From the NCBI RefSeq assembly GCF_031127905.1, contig NZ_JARXIC010000024.1, positions 1 to 64,000 on the forward strand: a stretch of DNA of 64,000 bases. The letters are read 5' to 3'. Every line of letters begins with the position of its first letter. Position 1 is the first letter of the stretch. Shown here piece after piece: positions 33,845 to 42,801 of this stretch. The DNA comes from Thalassobacterium sedimentorum. GTDB taxonomy: Bacteria; Verrucomicrobiota; Verrucomicrobiia; Opitutales; Coraliomargaritaceae. The notes beneath the pieces were generated by a model. The model was given only the letters and a program-made list of their open reading frames with translations, was not told the DNA's origin and did no database searches. The translations under genes were made by a program, and so were the position numbers.

Positions 33845-35272
33845 CTAGGACTGTGCCTTTTTGATATTTACGATGTCGAGTAAGGTTGCGCGTAGTTCTT
33901 TCAGGCCTACTGGCTTGGGGAGATAGTACTGCATGCCTGCTTCTTTGAAGCGACTGCGGTCAGAAATGACATTGAAGGCAGTGACTGCGATGATGGGAAT
34001 GTCTTTAACTTCATCTCCGGCGAGACCATTGCGGATGGCTATGGTGGCTTCCACTCCATCCATGATCGGCATGTCGACATCCGTCAGCAACACGTCGAAG
34101 CTTGGATCTTTTTGCAAGGCAAGGATGGCCTCTTGTCCGTTCTCAACAGCGGTGACTTCTTGCCCCATTTTTTGGAGTAGCATCACGATTAGATTGCGGC
34201 TGGCACGGTCGTCTTCAGCTGTGAGGATTTTTAGTTTTTCGGGTAATTCACGCAGAGTTTTGAGGCCGCTTTTGCCACTTTGCACACGCAGGCCACCGAT
34301 TGGTTTTGCAGCAGATGGGGAGGCGATCATGTGCTCCATGGTAAAGCGTAGGATAGTGTGTACGCCCCCTTCAGGGATTTTTTCGGATTTGATGCTGCCC
34401 TTGTAGAATTCGAGTAAGGCCTTGGACACTGCTAGGTGCAGGTATTCGATCTTGATCCGACTGCGTTGCGAGCCTCCGGCGATGTTGAGTATATCGTTAA
34501 CACATGCATCCCGTGAGTCGTCCCATGCTTCTAGCGGGTTGGTGATGTGTAATTCGATGTCGGAGCCCTGCATTTGCCAGCTCACATGTAGGGATTGTTT
34601 CTCTTCCGGGAGTCCCGTCATGGGGATCGCTTCGATCGATCCCAGAATAGCCGACTTTATGATCGTGCTGATGTGATCGCCATCACCGCGCAGGCGAAGG
34701 CGGTTGTTTTCGTGCTGAGTGAGGATTTTGATCTGGCGTCCACTGGCGCGGAAGGTGATGTCCTCGCGGATTTGTTCGATTGCATCGCGTAGGGAGACCC
34801 ATTCACGATACTGGGGCAGGAATTCGTTCTCGTTTTGAATGCGTGCCAGATTGGTCAAGGTGTGGAGCACGGAGTGCATGTGGTGGGCACAGCCTTCTAG
34901 TTCGATGAGTTGGCTGGAGGAATCGTTTTCCTCTCGCAGCATTTGGGCAATTCCCATGATGCCATTGAGCGGCGTTTTTAATTCGTGTGAAAGTGTGGCA
35001 AGTAGCGAATCAGAGCTGTCGAAATAGGCAGGTTGTGTTTTGGACTTCTCCTTTGAAATGGTAGGCTTTTGTTGGGAAATGACTTTTTCTTTTGTGACTT
35101 CAACTGTCGGACGTGTGATGTCGCGTCGTATGACCTTAGGAGGCACTGGCTCGGCGAGCTTCTTCTCTAGCTCGGCGATAGTTTTGCTTTTACTCTGTAA
35201 GCGGATAATTAGGAATAGAATACTAAATCCAAGTAGAAGGGTGGGGATGAGTGCTGCAAGTAGTGAGTGCAT
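33845..35272 (-). CDS. hybrid histidine kinase with degenerate ATPase domain
   Basis: A 475-residue protein from ATG 35272 (a longer frame to 35335 adds 21 unlikely residues). Order: one N-terminal membrane helix (LLAALIPTLLLGFSILFLII), a charged linker, HisKA with His96 in SHELKTPLNGI, an ATPase-like region, and a receiver with Asp398 in TDVDMPIMDG and Lys in YLPKPVG. The ATPase part lacks the N box (it reads GSIEAI where NLLxNA is expected), has no DxGxG and no GxGLGL, so it probably cannot phosphorylate itself. It may act as a phospho-acceptor, phosphatase or scaffold. No cognate partner gene lies beside it. Confidence 0.85.
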   Translation of the reverse strand: MHSLLAALIPTLLLGFSILFLIIRLQSKSKTIAELEKKLAEPVPPKVIRRDITRPTVEVTKEKVISQQKPTISKEKSKTQPAYFDSSDSLLATLSHELKTPLNGIMGIAQMLREENDSSSQLIELEGCAHHMHSVLHTLTNLARIQNENEFLPQYREWVSLRDAIEQIREDITFRASGRQIKILTQHENNRLRLRGDGDHISTIIKSAILGSIEAIPMTGLPEEKQSLHVSWQMQGSDIELHITNPLEAWDDSRDACVNDILNIAGGSQRSRIKIEYLHLAVSKALLEFYKGSIKSEKIPEGGVHTILRFTMEHMIASPSAAKPIGGLRVQSGKSGLKTLRELPEKLKILTAEDDRASRNLIVMLLQKMGQEVTAVENGQEAILALQKDPSFDVLLTDVDMPIMDGVEATIAIRNGLAGDEVKDIPIIAVTAFNVISDRSRFKEAGMQYYLPKPVGLKELRATLLDIVNIKKAQS

Positions 35273-35405
35273 TGTCAAATGTGTGCCTGTGAAAAAATAG
35301 TAAACATAAGGATGATGTGGGGGCTTGCAAGTCAACAGGTCGTCGAGTCTTGGCTGTGTGTCGCGCCCAATACGTATTGCTATCGGGGTGCCTTGTTTCT
35401 GATGA

Positions 35406-37898
35406 CTATTTCGGTTTACGCGTTCGATTACGGTTGTTTTTGGTCGGGCGTTTAGTCAGGGTTTTCCCGGTGGGCGGAGTTTTCTTATTGGGGCTCGATT
35501 GCTGCGAACTAGACGCTTGGTTACTGGTCTTTCGAGTGTTTTTATAGTCTGACTTTTGTGGCGTGCGGTCTATAGGCTTACGGCGCCCTTTGAAGGGCTT
35601 TCCAGGCTTCTTTCCTAGGTCGCGCTCATCCGCAAGGACTACGCGGAAGTCGATTTGACGTTTGAAGCGGTCGACACGCTCTACTTGGACAACGATGTAT
35701 TGCCCGAGTGCATAGGTTCTTTGTTTGCGACGTCCAACCAATGCCGTGCCTTCTGAGTTCGGATGGTAAAAGTCGTCATCCAAGGTTGAGATATGTATCA
35801 TCCCGAAGGCTAGCGTATCGGTCAGTTCAACGAAGAGCCCATGGTTTTTCACATCCGTGATGATGGCTTTGAAGTGTTGTTTCTTTGGTTTTTGTAGCTC
35901 TTGGTCGTAGAATTCGAGTAGTTTAGTTTTGACGGATTCGCGTTCGGCATCGACAGAGTTCCGCTCGGTGATGCTGATGTGGTCGCCGAGGCTTTCCAAT
36001 TTGGCTTGATTGTAGCGGATGTCAGGCTTGTCGAGCGCAGAGTCGGCGCCGATCTTGCACAGGTAGCCGTCGAGTACGCGGTGCACGATTAGATCAGAGT
36101 AGCGACGAATGGGAGAGGTGAAGTGAGTGTAGTCGGGCTTGGCGAGGCCGTAGTGACCGTCCGCCGATGCGCGGTACTGTGCTTGTTTGAGGCTGCGTAG
36201 CACATGCACTTTGAGGGTATAGCCCTGGGGGTGCTCTTTTAGCTTTTGCAGCAGTTTGGTCATCTCGCGTGGCTTTTGCAGGTTGCCGCATTGCACGCCG
36301 AAGCTGAGCATGGTCTCGCGTAGCTCTTTCAATTTCTCTTCTTCAGGCTCGTCGTGCACGCGATAGATGCAGGGGAAGTTCTGCTTCTTCATGGTGCGTG
36401 CAACTTGCTCGTTGGCAGAGAGCATGAACTCTTCGATCAGTTGGTGGCTCTCGTCGTTGAATTGCTTCTCGATGCGGTCGGCATAGCCGTTTTCGTCGAC
36501 GTAGATTTTAACATCTGTCATGTCGAGGTCGAGTGAGCCTTTGGTGAAGCGTCGCTGGCGTAGTTGCTTGGCAATACTCCAAAGCTGGTCGATGTGTTGT
36601 TTGAGCGTGGCCATTTCATCGTTGCTGACCTCGTCGAGTGAGCGGCCCGTGGAGCCAGTCTGGTGCTTGGGGGGGAGCGGTGTTTTGCGGATTTCGGCAA
36701 AGTCGTCCTGCGTCATGAATGCGTAGGCCTGTTTGTAAGTGAGGCGTTTGTTGCTGCGTATTACGGTGTTGGCGAATTTGACGTCGGTGACGTCCGCATG
36801 GTCGTTAAATGTAATGAAACAGGTCTTGGTGAGGCGATCTTCGGCCTCGACCAGTGAGCAGAGTCCATTGGAGAGGGCGTGTGGCAGCATCGAAATCACG
36901 GTGCCAACCAGATAGGTGCTGTTGCCGCGCTCTTGGGCTTCGCGGTCGAGAGGAGTGCCAGGCTTAACGTAGCCGCTGACATCGGCGATGTGTACGCCCA
37001 CGCGGAATTTGCCATTTTCTAGGAATTCCAGTGAGAGGGCATCATCAAAGTCTTTGGCGTCGTCGGGGTCGATCGTGAAGGTGAAGAGGTTGCGACAATC
37101 TTGGCGGTTTCCAATATCTTCCGGGCGTACCTTGTCGGGGATGGCCTTTGTTTGTTTTTCAACTGCTGCGGGAAACTGAGGGTTGAGGTCGTATTTATAG
37201 AGGATCGCTTTGAATTCGGCGTCTGGCTCATGGGTGCGACCGAGCACTTCGATAATTTCGCCTTCGGGGTTGAGGTGGCGCTGTTTCCATTCTAGCATTT
37301 TGACCACAACTTTATCCCCCTTTTTAGGGGTGGGGCGGATGCCGGAGTTCGTGGGGTCGGGGACCAAGATGTCTTGAATGATGCGTGGATCGTCGGGAAT
37401 GACGTAAGTGGCGTGGCGTCCCTGTTCGAGTGTGCCCGGGATTGTGGTCTGCGCGCGCTTGAGGATTCGGATTACTCGAACATTTGGCTTTTCGTTTGGG
37501 TTGTATTCCGGGCGTTGTTGGCGGCCCTTGCCGCGGTAGGGGCGTCGAGATTGCTCCACTTTACGCGCGAGTACGATGTCACCGTGCATGGCGACACCTG
37601 TATCTTCGGCTTTGATCGGGTAGCCATCACCCGCAGGGGCAGCATCCGGTATCAGAATCGCGGAGCCGCTTTGGCGCACCATGATGCGCCCGCTCACTAG
37701 GTCAGCATCTTCGGGGATGCAGAGTCGATCTTTTTTCAGTCGTGCGATTTCTCCACGTTCCAGCATTTGGTCGAGAAGCAGGTGAGCTTGCTGGGTTTCG
37801 TCTTCGTCGAGTTTGAGTACTGAAATGATTTCCATGCGGCGCATGGGGACGTAGTCTTTAGCTCCGAAGAGCTTGAGTAATTTTTGGCGTAATTCCAT
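35406..37898 (-). CDS. rnr: ribonuclease R
   Basis: An 830-residue 3'-5' exoribonuclease that degrades structured RNA. Order: N-terminal winged helix ([20 protein letters not shown]), cold-shock domains, the RNB catalytic domain with [15 protein letters not shown] (metal-binding aspartates) and [15 protein letters not shown], an S1 domain ([24 protein letters not shown]), and a Lys/Arg-rich tail ([19 protein letters not shown]) as in other RNase R proteins. Length is normal. It is probably monocistronic. Confidence 0.96.
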   Translation of the reverse strand: MELRQKLLKLFGAKDYVPMRRMEIISVLKLDEDETQQAHLLLDQMLERGEIARLKKDRLCIPEDADLVSGRIMVRQSGSAILIPDAAPAGDGYPIKAEDTGVAMHGDIVLARKVEQSRRPYRGKGRQQRPEYNPNEKPNVRVIRILKRAQTTIPGTLEQGRHATYVIPDDPRIIQDILVPDPTNSGIRPTPKKGDKVVVKMLEWKQRHLNPEGEIIEVLGRTHEPDAEFKAILYKYDLNPQFPAAVEKQTKAIPDKVRPEDIGNRQDCRNLFTFTIDPDDAKDFDDALSLEFLENGKFRVGVHIADVSGYVKPGTPLDREAQERGNSTYLVGTVISMLPHALSNGLCSLVEAEDRLTKTCFITFNDHADVTDVKFANTVIRSNKRLTYKQAYAFMTQDDFAEIRKTPLPPKHQTGSTGRSLDEVSNDEMATLKQHIDQLWSIAKQLRQRRFTKGSLDLDMTDVKIYVDENGYADRIEKQFNDESHQLIEEFMLSANEQVARTMKKQNFPCIYRVHDEPEEEKLKELRETMLSFGVQCGNLQKPREMTKLLQKLKEHPQGYTLKVHVLRSLKQAQYRASADGHYGLAKPDYTHFTSPIRRYSDLIVHRVLDGYLCKIGADSALDKPDIRYNQAKLESLGDHISITERNSVDAERESVKTKLLEFYDQELQKPKKQHFKAIITDVKNHGLFVELTDTLAFGMIHISTLDDDFYHPNSEGTALVGRRKQRTYALGQYIVVQVERVDRFKRQIDFRVVLADERDLGKKPGKPFKGRRKPIDRTPQKSDYKNTRKTSNQASSSQQSSPNKKTPPTGKTLTKRPTKNNRNRTRKPK

Positions 37899-38021
37899 TT
37901 TGGTTGTAAATTGTATGTTTGTAGGGGCCTTGGAGGAGCTGTGCGGGGCAGCGATGCATCGACTCTATGCGGGGGCATTATTCGAGCAGCTCATGATCTT
38001 TAGCCAGTAAAGCCTTGGGGG

Positions 38022-39089
38022 TTAAGCGCCGTCGCCTTCGGGGTAGTAGGCAGCATTGCCTTCCAGACCGAGTGTGATGGTAATGTTTAGGAAAGTGATT
38101 TCGCCCATCGACTGGCAGAGCATAAAGCGATGATCGTTATGCATTTCGGCAAGCTCCTTGCGTAGTTGTCGCATCTTTTCAGTGCTAGAGATTTGGTCGG
38201 AACACATACAGTTGCGCAGGTGCTGCACGCGGTGAAGGGCAAAGCGTAAACGTCGTCGAATCAGTGAGCGCTCCTCACGTTGGTACTGTTGACTAGTTTC
38301 GACATTAATCAACTCTGTACAGAGTTTTACCACTGGAAGGTTATTTTTGAAAAACTGGGGTAGATAAAGCGAGCGGCGACCTTCGTAGCATTGTTGATCG
38401 AAGTCGATTGCGCGCACACGGTATTGGCTTTCTTCAAAGTCGGGAGTGACCTCGACCACATAATTATAGGCGCGCATGTCGCCGAGTAGGCGCACGAAGC
38501 AGCGTTCATTGAATTTGATGAACTCCTTGGCTAGGCGCACTGAATGGAGGTCGGGCTGGGGTAAATAGTGGCGAATAAAGTCGTCGCCCGGGACACCGAT
38601 GATGTGTTCTTCGATCAGGGTGTCCTCATATACGAGATAATTGATGTGGTTGGGCGAGAGTAATTCTTCCAGCTCCAGTCCATAGACTCGTGAGGCGTCG
38701 GCTTTTTTTACATAGAAATAGTCGTGATTGTCGTTGTATTGATTCACCACTCGTACACGCATCGGCTTGGTGTTGCCAAAGGTGCAAAAATCCACGCGAT
38801 CAATATATAGGTTGGATAAAATGGTTTCATCGCCACCGGAGCGCAGGGTGACGTAGATTCTTTTGAGGCCTTCGTAGAGTTCGCGTCCAAATTGTTGCTC
38901 GTAGATCAGAGTCTGCCATAGAGTGTCGTCACCATTTTTATTAATGAGCGGAAAGGAGTCCTCGTATTTAAGCATATCCTCATAGGTCACCGGTAGTTCT
39001 ACTGCGCGGTGATATTCCGTCAGATACTGCCGGAAGTGGGAATTTATGGGGAAGAACTGCTTGCGATGTTGTGTGGCGGCTGCCTGCAT
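38022..39089 (-). CDS. conserved hypothetical, kinase-like core
   Basis: A 355-residue protein. The central part reads FVRLLGDMRAYNYVVEVTPDF...YRVRAIDFDQQCYEG. That spacing of GD..N and IDFD resembles the catalytic and metal-binding loops of protein-kinase-like folds, and EEHIIGVPGDDF precedes it. I recall similar unannotated proteins in Bacteroidetes, but no name. No signal peptide or membrane segment. It is co-directional with rnr but 123 bp upstream of it. Confidence 0.65.
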   Translation of the reverse strand: MQAAATQHRKQFFPINSHFRQYLTEYHRAVELPVTYEDMLKYEDSFPLINKNGDDTLWQTLIYEQQFGRELYEGLKRIYVTLRSGGDETILSNLYIDRVDFCTFGNTKPMRVRVVNQYNDNHDYFYVKKADASRVYGLELEELLSPNHINYLVYEDTLIEEHIIGVPGDDFIRHYLPQPDLHSVRLAKEFIKFNERCFVRLLGDMRAYNYVVEVTPDFEESQYRVRAIDFDQQCYEGRRSLYLPQFFKNNLPVVKLCTELINVETSQQYQREERSLIRRRLRFALHRVQHLRNCMCSDQISSTEKMRQLRKELAEMHNDHRFMLCQSMGEITFLNITITLGLEGNAAYYPEGDGA

Positions 39090-39179
39090 AAAGGCTATTG
39101 AAAGGCTCCTTACTTTAATGGCGAATGAATTTTCTTCATTTTAGGGTTGCTGCAATGTGAGTTGTGGGTGTCTTCTGGA

Positions 39180-39283
39180 GTTGGCCGGGTCCTATGCAAC
39201 GTTGGACAGGTTAACCTCGTCAGGCCCGGAAGGGAGCAGCGATCGCCTAATCCTCGTGTGCCGTAGGGTGCCTGGCCACTTTT
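39180..39283 (+). ncRNA. ffs: signal recognition particle 4.5S RNA
   Basis: The universally conserved SRP core GTCAGGCCCGGAAGGGAGCAGC (symmetric and GGAA-loop region, 39219-39240) is present. It is flanked by pairing ends GGCCGGGT (39183-39190) and the GTGCCTGGCC segment closing at 39277, then a short T-rich tail. This is the small bacterial SRP RNA that works with Ffh. Exact ends are inferred from pairing. Confidence 0.93.
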
Positions 39284-39348
39284 GTGTACAGTGACCAAGA
39301 ATCAGATCTGAATGCTAGTGCATCGGGTCTGTCGGAGATGTTGAAATC

Positions 39349-39933
39349 ATGGCTAGAGATTGGGAGATGGCTTACGAGCAGAATGAAACGCCTTGGGACA
39401 AGGGCTATGCCTCGCCGCCTTTACTAGAGTTTTTGCAGCAGAATCCAATTCTGGGGCGTGTTTTAGTGCCTGGTTGTGGCACCGGGCACGATGTGCGAGC
39501 ATTGGCAGCTCAAGGCGCCCAAGTGTTGGGGCTGGATGTCGCGCCCAGCGCTGTGCGGAAGGCGCTGGCATTTCCCTGTGTGAGAGATGAGCGCTATGAA
39601 GCGGGCGATTTTTTGAATTTAGATGCGGGGCATTGTGCTGCTTACGATTGGGTGGTCGAGCACACCTGCCTGTGTGCGCTGGATCCCTGTGAGCGTGTTG
39701 CTTATGCGCGAGCGGTGCAGCAAGCGCTGAAACCAGGCGGGTATTATCTCGCGGTGTTCTATCGAGAGGTCAGCGATTACACAGGCGACGGCCCCCCGCA
39801 TCCGATTACACCGGCGGAGTCGCATGCCTTGTTTGCGCCTGTCTTTGAGCCGTTGGAAGCCTTTGTGCCAGCGCAGGGGTATGCCAGCCGGCCGGTCGGC
39901 TCGGAGGAAGTTTGCTTGTGGCGGAAGATGTAG
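39349..39933 (+). CDS. SAM-dependent methyltransferase, TPMT family
   Basis: A 194-residue thiopurine-methyltransferase-type enzyme. WEMAYEQNETPWDKGYASPPL at the N-terminus, motif I VLVPGCGTGHDVRAL, GLDVAPSAV, and VEHTCLCALDP are all characteristic. The natural substrates of bacterial members are usually thiols, selenium or tellurium compounds, or halides; not determinable here. Confidence 0.92.
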   Translation: MARDWEMAYEQNETPWDKGYASPPLLEFLQQNPILGRVLVPGCGTGHDVRALAAQGAQVLGLDVAPSAVRKALAFPCVRDERYEAGDFLNLDAGHCAAYDWVVEHTCLCALDPCERVAYARAVQQALKPGGYYLAVFYREVSDYTGDGPPHPITPAESHALFAPVFEPLEAFVPAQGYASRPVGSEEVCLWRKM

Positions 39934-40002
39934 GGGGCTTCACTTGTGATGCCCGCGTTGGATTGTCTGCTTGGGATCGGCGGTCTTCACAAGTGAAGCC
40001 CC
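39934..40002. repeat. large inverted repeat between convergent genes
   Basis: Arms GGGGCTTCACTTGTGA (39934-39949) and TCACAAGTGAAGCCCC (39987-40002) are perfect 16-bp complements around a 37-nt loop. It begins immediately after the methyltransferase stop. Neither side has a U-tract, so it is not a standard terminator; it may be a MITE/REP-like element or a bidirectional transcript end. Confidence 0.8.
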
Positions 40003-40056
40003 TGCAATCTTAGCAGTTAATTCGCTTGAGGGCTTTGTGTGCCGTCATTTGCTCCG

Positions 40057-41085
40057 CTACCAAACACTAGGGCTTACATAATTGCCCAGTGTGTCGCGGA
40101 TACTAAAACCGAGCTCGGGCAGAAACTGCAGGCCAGTTTGCTTTTCGATCTGTGTGATCGAAGTTAGGTAATCGTTTAGATTCTTACTCTCAGCATCGCT
40201 GGGGATGAGCAGTGCCATCGCTCTTAAGCCGCCCGCATTGGTGAGGTCCAGCGCGATCGCGTAGTAGGCGTCTGGAACTAGAATCCCGGAGGCGAGTTTA
40301 AGACTGTTGTTGCTGTAAACAGGACCTAAGTAGATCCAGACTTCGCCAAAGCGTTGTGGATAGCGTTGTGTGAGTTCATGCATCGCTTTTTTCCAGACGC
40401 CTGAGGCGAGGGCCTCGCTCATCGGGAAGTGGTTGGTGGCTAGCTGGGCGTCCTTGGCGCCCCGTGTTCCGTGCTGACGAATGAGTGCGCTCGCGGGGGC
40501 GATGGGCTGTGGCTGCCATTGCGCGTCTGTCAGTGCTTGAGCAGTCAGCTGGGCAACGCGTGCGTCCACTTGAATGCCTGTGTCTGCTTCGGCCTTTTTC
40601 TTAGTGGCATCGTCGAGGCGAATCGCGACGCAGGTGGCCTGTAAGCTGTTTTCAGAAAAGAGGTTCGAGTGGCTGGGGTTTGGTAGCACGCGGACTGCTT
40701 GCCGACTGTGGGGGATGCCCGCGAGGAAGAATGAGTTGTCGTTGCGTCCGAGTTCGCCGCCCTCGACTACGAGCCCCTCGCTGCTTGGTAGTAAATCATG
40801 CAGGTTGTCCAATACGGCTGCTATCGGGGCTGGGGTCACTGCGCTGGTGCGTGGCAGATTGATCGCGGAGAGGGCGCATTGTTCCATTCTGGCACGGGTT
40901 TCAAATGAGCCAAAATAGTACATACCGCTTAGAATGCACACGATCAGCGCCAGCAGTATGAGCAGCTTACGCTTCCAGCGTGAAGTGGCTGGCTGCGCGG
41001 CTGTCTTTTTACGAGTCGCTTTGCGCGCAGTTTTACGAGTCGCCCGTTTTTTAGTCGTTTTCTTTTTTGCGCGTTTGGTAGCCAT
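40057..41085 (-). CDS. membrane-anchored NUC1-family protein with lost catalytic residues
   Basis: A 342-residue protein. An N-terminal Lys/Arg/Thr-rich tail of about 40 residues resembling a histone H1-like tail is followed by one membrane helix (LLILLALIVCILSGMYYFG) and a domain aligning with DNA/RNA non-specific endonucleases. In Serratia nuclease the key motif is DRGH followed by APLASL; here the aligned stretch is QPQP followed by IAPASAL. The metal-ligand Asn of NxGxW is Ala in LASGVW. YLGPVY and the terminal IEKQTGLQFLPEL match the family. It is therefore a probable pseudo-nuclease, perhaps a nucleic-acid-binding envelope protein. Confidence 0.75.
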   Translation of the reverse strand: MATKRAKKKTTKKRATRKTARKATRKKTAAQPATSRWKRKLLILLALIVCILSGMYYFGSFETRARMEQCALSAINLPRTSAVTPAPIAAVLDNLHDLLPSSEGLVVEGGELGRNDNSFFLAGIPHSRQAVRVLPNPSHSNLFSENSLQATCVAIRLDDATKKKAEADTGIQVDARVAQLTAQALTDAQWQPQPIAPASALIRQHGTRGAKDAQLATNHFPMSEALASGVWKKAMHELTQRYPQRFGEVWIYLGPVYSNNSLKLASGILVPDAYYAIALDLTNAGGLRAMALLIPSDAESKNLNDYLTSITQIEKQTGLQFLPELGFSIRDTLGNYVSPSVW

Positions 41086-41114
41086 GGCTGCGGATACAAG
41101 TGCAGCGATTTGAA

Positions 41115-41642
41115 TTATTCAAGGTCGAGCTTGTGTAACTTTGGGCGAATCACCATCTGGCAATAGGGGGCCGCAGCATTGAGTCGGTAGTAGTCTTGGT
41201 GGTAGTCTTCTGCCGGGTAGAAAGTGCTCACCGGGGTGATTTCAGTGACTATGGGCGCGCTGAACTGCGCTTGAGCGGCGACTTTGGAAGTTTCGGCAGC
41301 TGCGCGTTGGGCTTCGTTGTGGTAGAAGATGGCCGAGCGGTATTGGGTGCCGCAGTCGCCGCCTTGTCGATTTAGAGTCGTCGGGTCGTGTGAGCGCCAG
41401 AGCCAGTCGAGCAAGGTTTCATAAGTGATCACGCTAGGGTCGTAGTGGATCTGGGTGACTTCCGCATGGCCCGTATCGCCGGTGCAAATGTCGCGGTAGC
41501 TAGGATTCTCAGTTTGGCCGCCCATGTAGCCGGATTCGACGGCTTGCACGCCCTCGAGGCGCTCAAAGACCGCTTCCACGCACCAAAAGCAGCCCGCCCC
41601 GAAGGTGGCGATGGAGAGGGAAGGTGTTGTTTGAGTGCTCAT
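41115..41642 (-). CDS. msrA: peptide methionine sulfoxide reductase A
   Basis: A 175-residue MsrA that repairs methionine S-sulfoxide. The catalytic GCFWC motif (GAGCFWCVEAVF), GYMGG and TGHAEV are present, then the DPTTLNRQGGDCGTQYRS block. A resolving Cys near the C-terminus is suggested by AAPYC. It shares one base with the upstream DUF493 gene, so the two are translationally coupled. Confidence 0.97.
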   Translation of the reverse strand: MSTQTTPSLSIATFGAGCFWCVEAVFERLEGVQAVESGYMGGQTENPSYRDICTGDTGHAEVTQIHYDPSVITYETLLDWLWRSHDPTTLNRQGGDCGTQYRSAIFYHNEAQRAAAETSKVAAQAQFSAPIVTEITPVSTFYPAEDYHQDYYRLNAAAPYCQMVIRPKLHKLDLE

Positions 41643-41908
41643 TACAGCGAAATCACACCAGGCACCTGCGCCACGCGTTGATAGATGGCGATCACCTCGT
41701 CGCTGGAGTGCACATGCATTTCCATGGTGTAGGCGATAAAGCGACCGCTGGAGGATTCGTTAGCCTTGACTGGATCGTCGGCAAAGAGGTCGAGCACTGT
41801 CTGGCACTGCTTCTTTGGCACGATGAATTTGAATGGAAACAGGCAGGGCCATTCGTAGTTGGCGTCCAGTGAGGAGCGGAAGGAGTCAAGGGATTCGTCG
41901 TCTTTCAT
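41642..41908 (-). CDS. DUF493-family small protein
   Basis: An 88-residue protein of the YbeD/DUF493 family (about 85-90 residues, ferredoxin-like ACT fold). CLFPFKFIVP, SSSGRFIAYTMEMHVHSSDEVIAIYQRVAQVPGV matches the family's C-terminal half. Its function is not established; E. coli YbeD lies near lipB. ATG 41908 was chosen over GTG 41914. The stop overlaps the msrA start. Confidence 0.85.
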   Translation of the reverse strand: MKDDESLDSFRSSLDANYEWPCLFPFKFIVPKKQCQTVLDLFADDPVKANESSSGRFIAYTMEMHVHSSDEVIAIYQRVAQVPGVISL

Positions 41909-42096
41909 GCGCACGAGAGAAGGGCATCGCGCTGGCTTGTCAAAGCGAAGTGGCGGTAAAGAAGCGGTTCGATTGGGGTTTTCTCAGTGAGAACTGTTTT
42001 GTGTAAAATTACTATAGGCCCGAAGGGGCATTTCCAGAGTCGTGGCAGAGAGGGTGATCTGTGAAGTTGTCTGAAATGCGGGGGCTGTCAGTCGCC
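41909..42096. other. spacer, boundary of defence island
   Basis: No gene is supported. It separates housekeeping genes from the defence island. No att-like repeat of the tRNA-Leu 3' end was found here by eye. Confidence 0.3.
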
Positions 42097-42801
42097 TCAC
42101 ACATCCAATCCCGCGCCATTGACCTTCAGCCATTCTTTACGTTCGCGGTAATTAGGCATGACCTTATCGACCTCGTTCCAGAACGCAGCTGTATGGTCGA
42201 GGTGATGAAAGTGGCACAGCTCGTGGACGATGATGTAATCGATAATCGTTTGCGGGGCCATCATGCACTTCCAGTGAAAGCTCAGCTCTCCTAGTGGTGA
42301 GCAGGATGCCCAGCGATGTCCGAGTTCCTTGACTTTCACCCCTCGCGGCTTCGCATCAACCTTGGGGGCAAAATACTCAACGCGCTTTGAAATACGCTCT
42401 AAGCCACGGGCTACATAATACTCCCGGAAGGCGGCCTTTGCCAATTCAACATCGCCTGTCTCAACCAGATTCCGCCGCAGGGTGAAGCGTCCATTCTTTA
42501 ACAGCAATGGCTCTGCCTGTTCCGCAACGAGCTTTAAACGATATGAACGACCTAGATAGAGAAAGCCTTCACCGCTCTTGTATTCTCTCAGAATACGAGT
42601 CGAATTCAGATCTCTCCACTCCGCTAAATTCCGATAGATCCAGTGGAGCTTCGAATCCACAATCTTTTCGATCTGTTCATCTGCGACCGATTCTGGCGCA
42701 CGCACGACGATACGACCATCGCGCTCCAGCACGATGTCAGCCGTTGAACGTTTTGAGCGCACGACCTCATATTCAGGACGTTCTTCTTTCACTGCATTCA
42801 T
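42097..42801 (-). CDS. YgjP-like zinc metallopeptidase (M48/SprT-type)
   Basis: A 234-residue protein. The zinc motif HELCHFHHLDHTAAFW (HExxH with a downstream His) and LGHRWASCSPLGELSFHWKCMMAP are diagnostic of the YgjP/DUF45 family. Members are often found beside type I restriction genes, and here it overlaps the end of hsdR by 4 bp (ATGA), so it is made from the same transcript. A role in the restriction system (for example turnover of a subunit) is inference. Confidence 0.9.
   Translation of the reverse strand: MNAVKEERPEYEVVRSKRSTADIVLERDGRIVVRAPESVADEQIEKIVDSKLHWIYRNLAEWRDLNSTRILREYKSGEGFLYLGRSYRLKLVAEQAEPLLLKNGRFTLRRNLVETGDVELAKAAFREYYVARGLERISKRVEYFAPKVDAKPRGVKVKELGHRWASCSPLGELSFHWKCMMAPQTIIDYIIVHELCHFHHLDHTAAFWNEVDKVMPNYRERKEWLKVNGAGLDV

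Noticed and set aside
41909-42096. Integration (att) site for the defence island
   Set aside because: No copy of the tRNA-Leu 3' end was found at the far side and no integrase gene is in the window.
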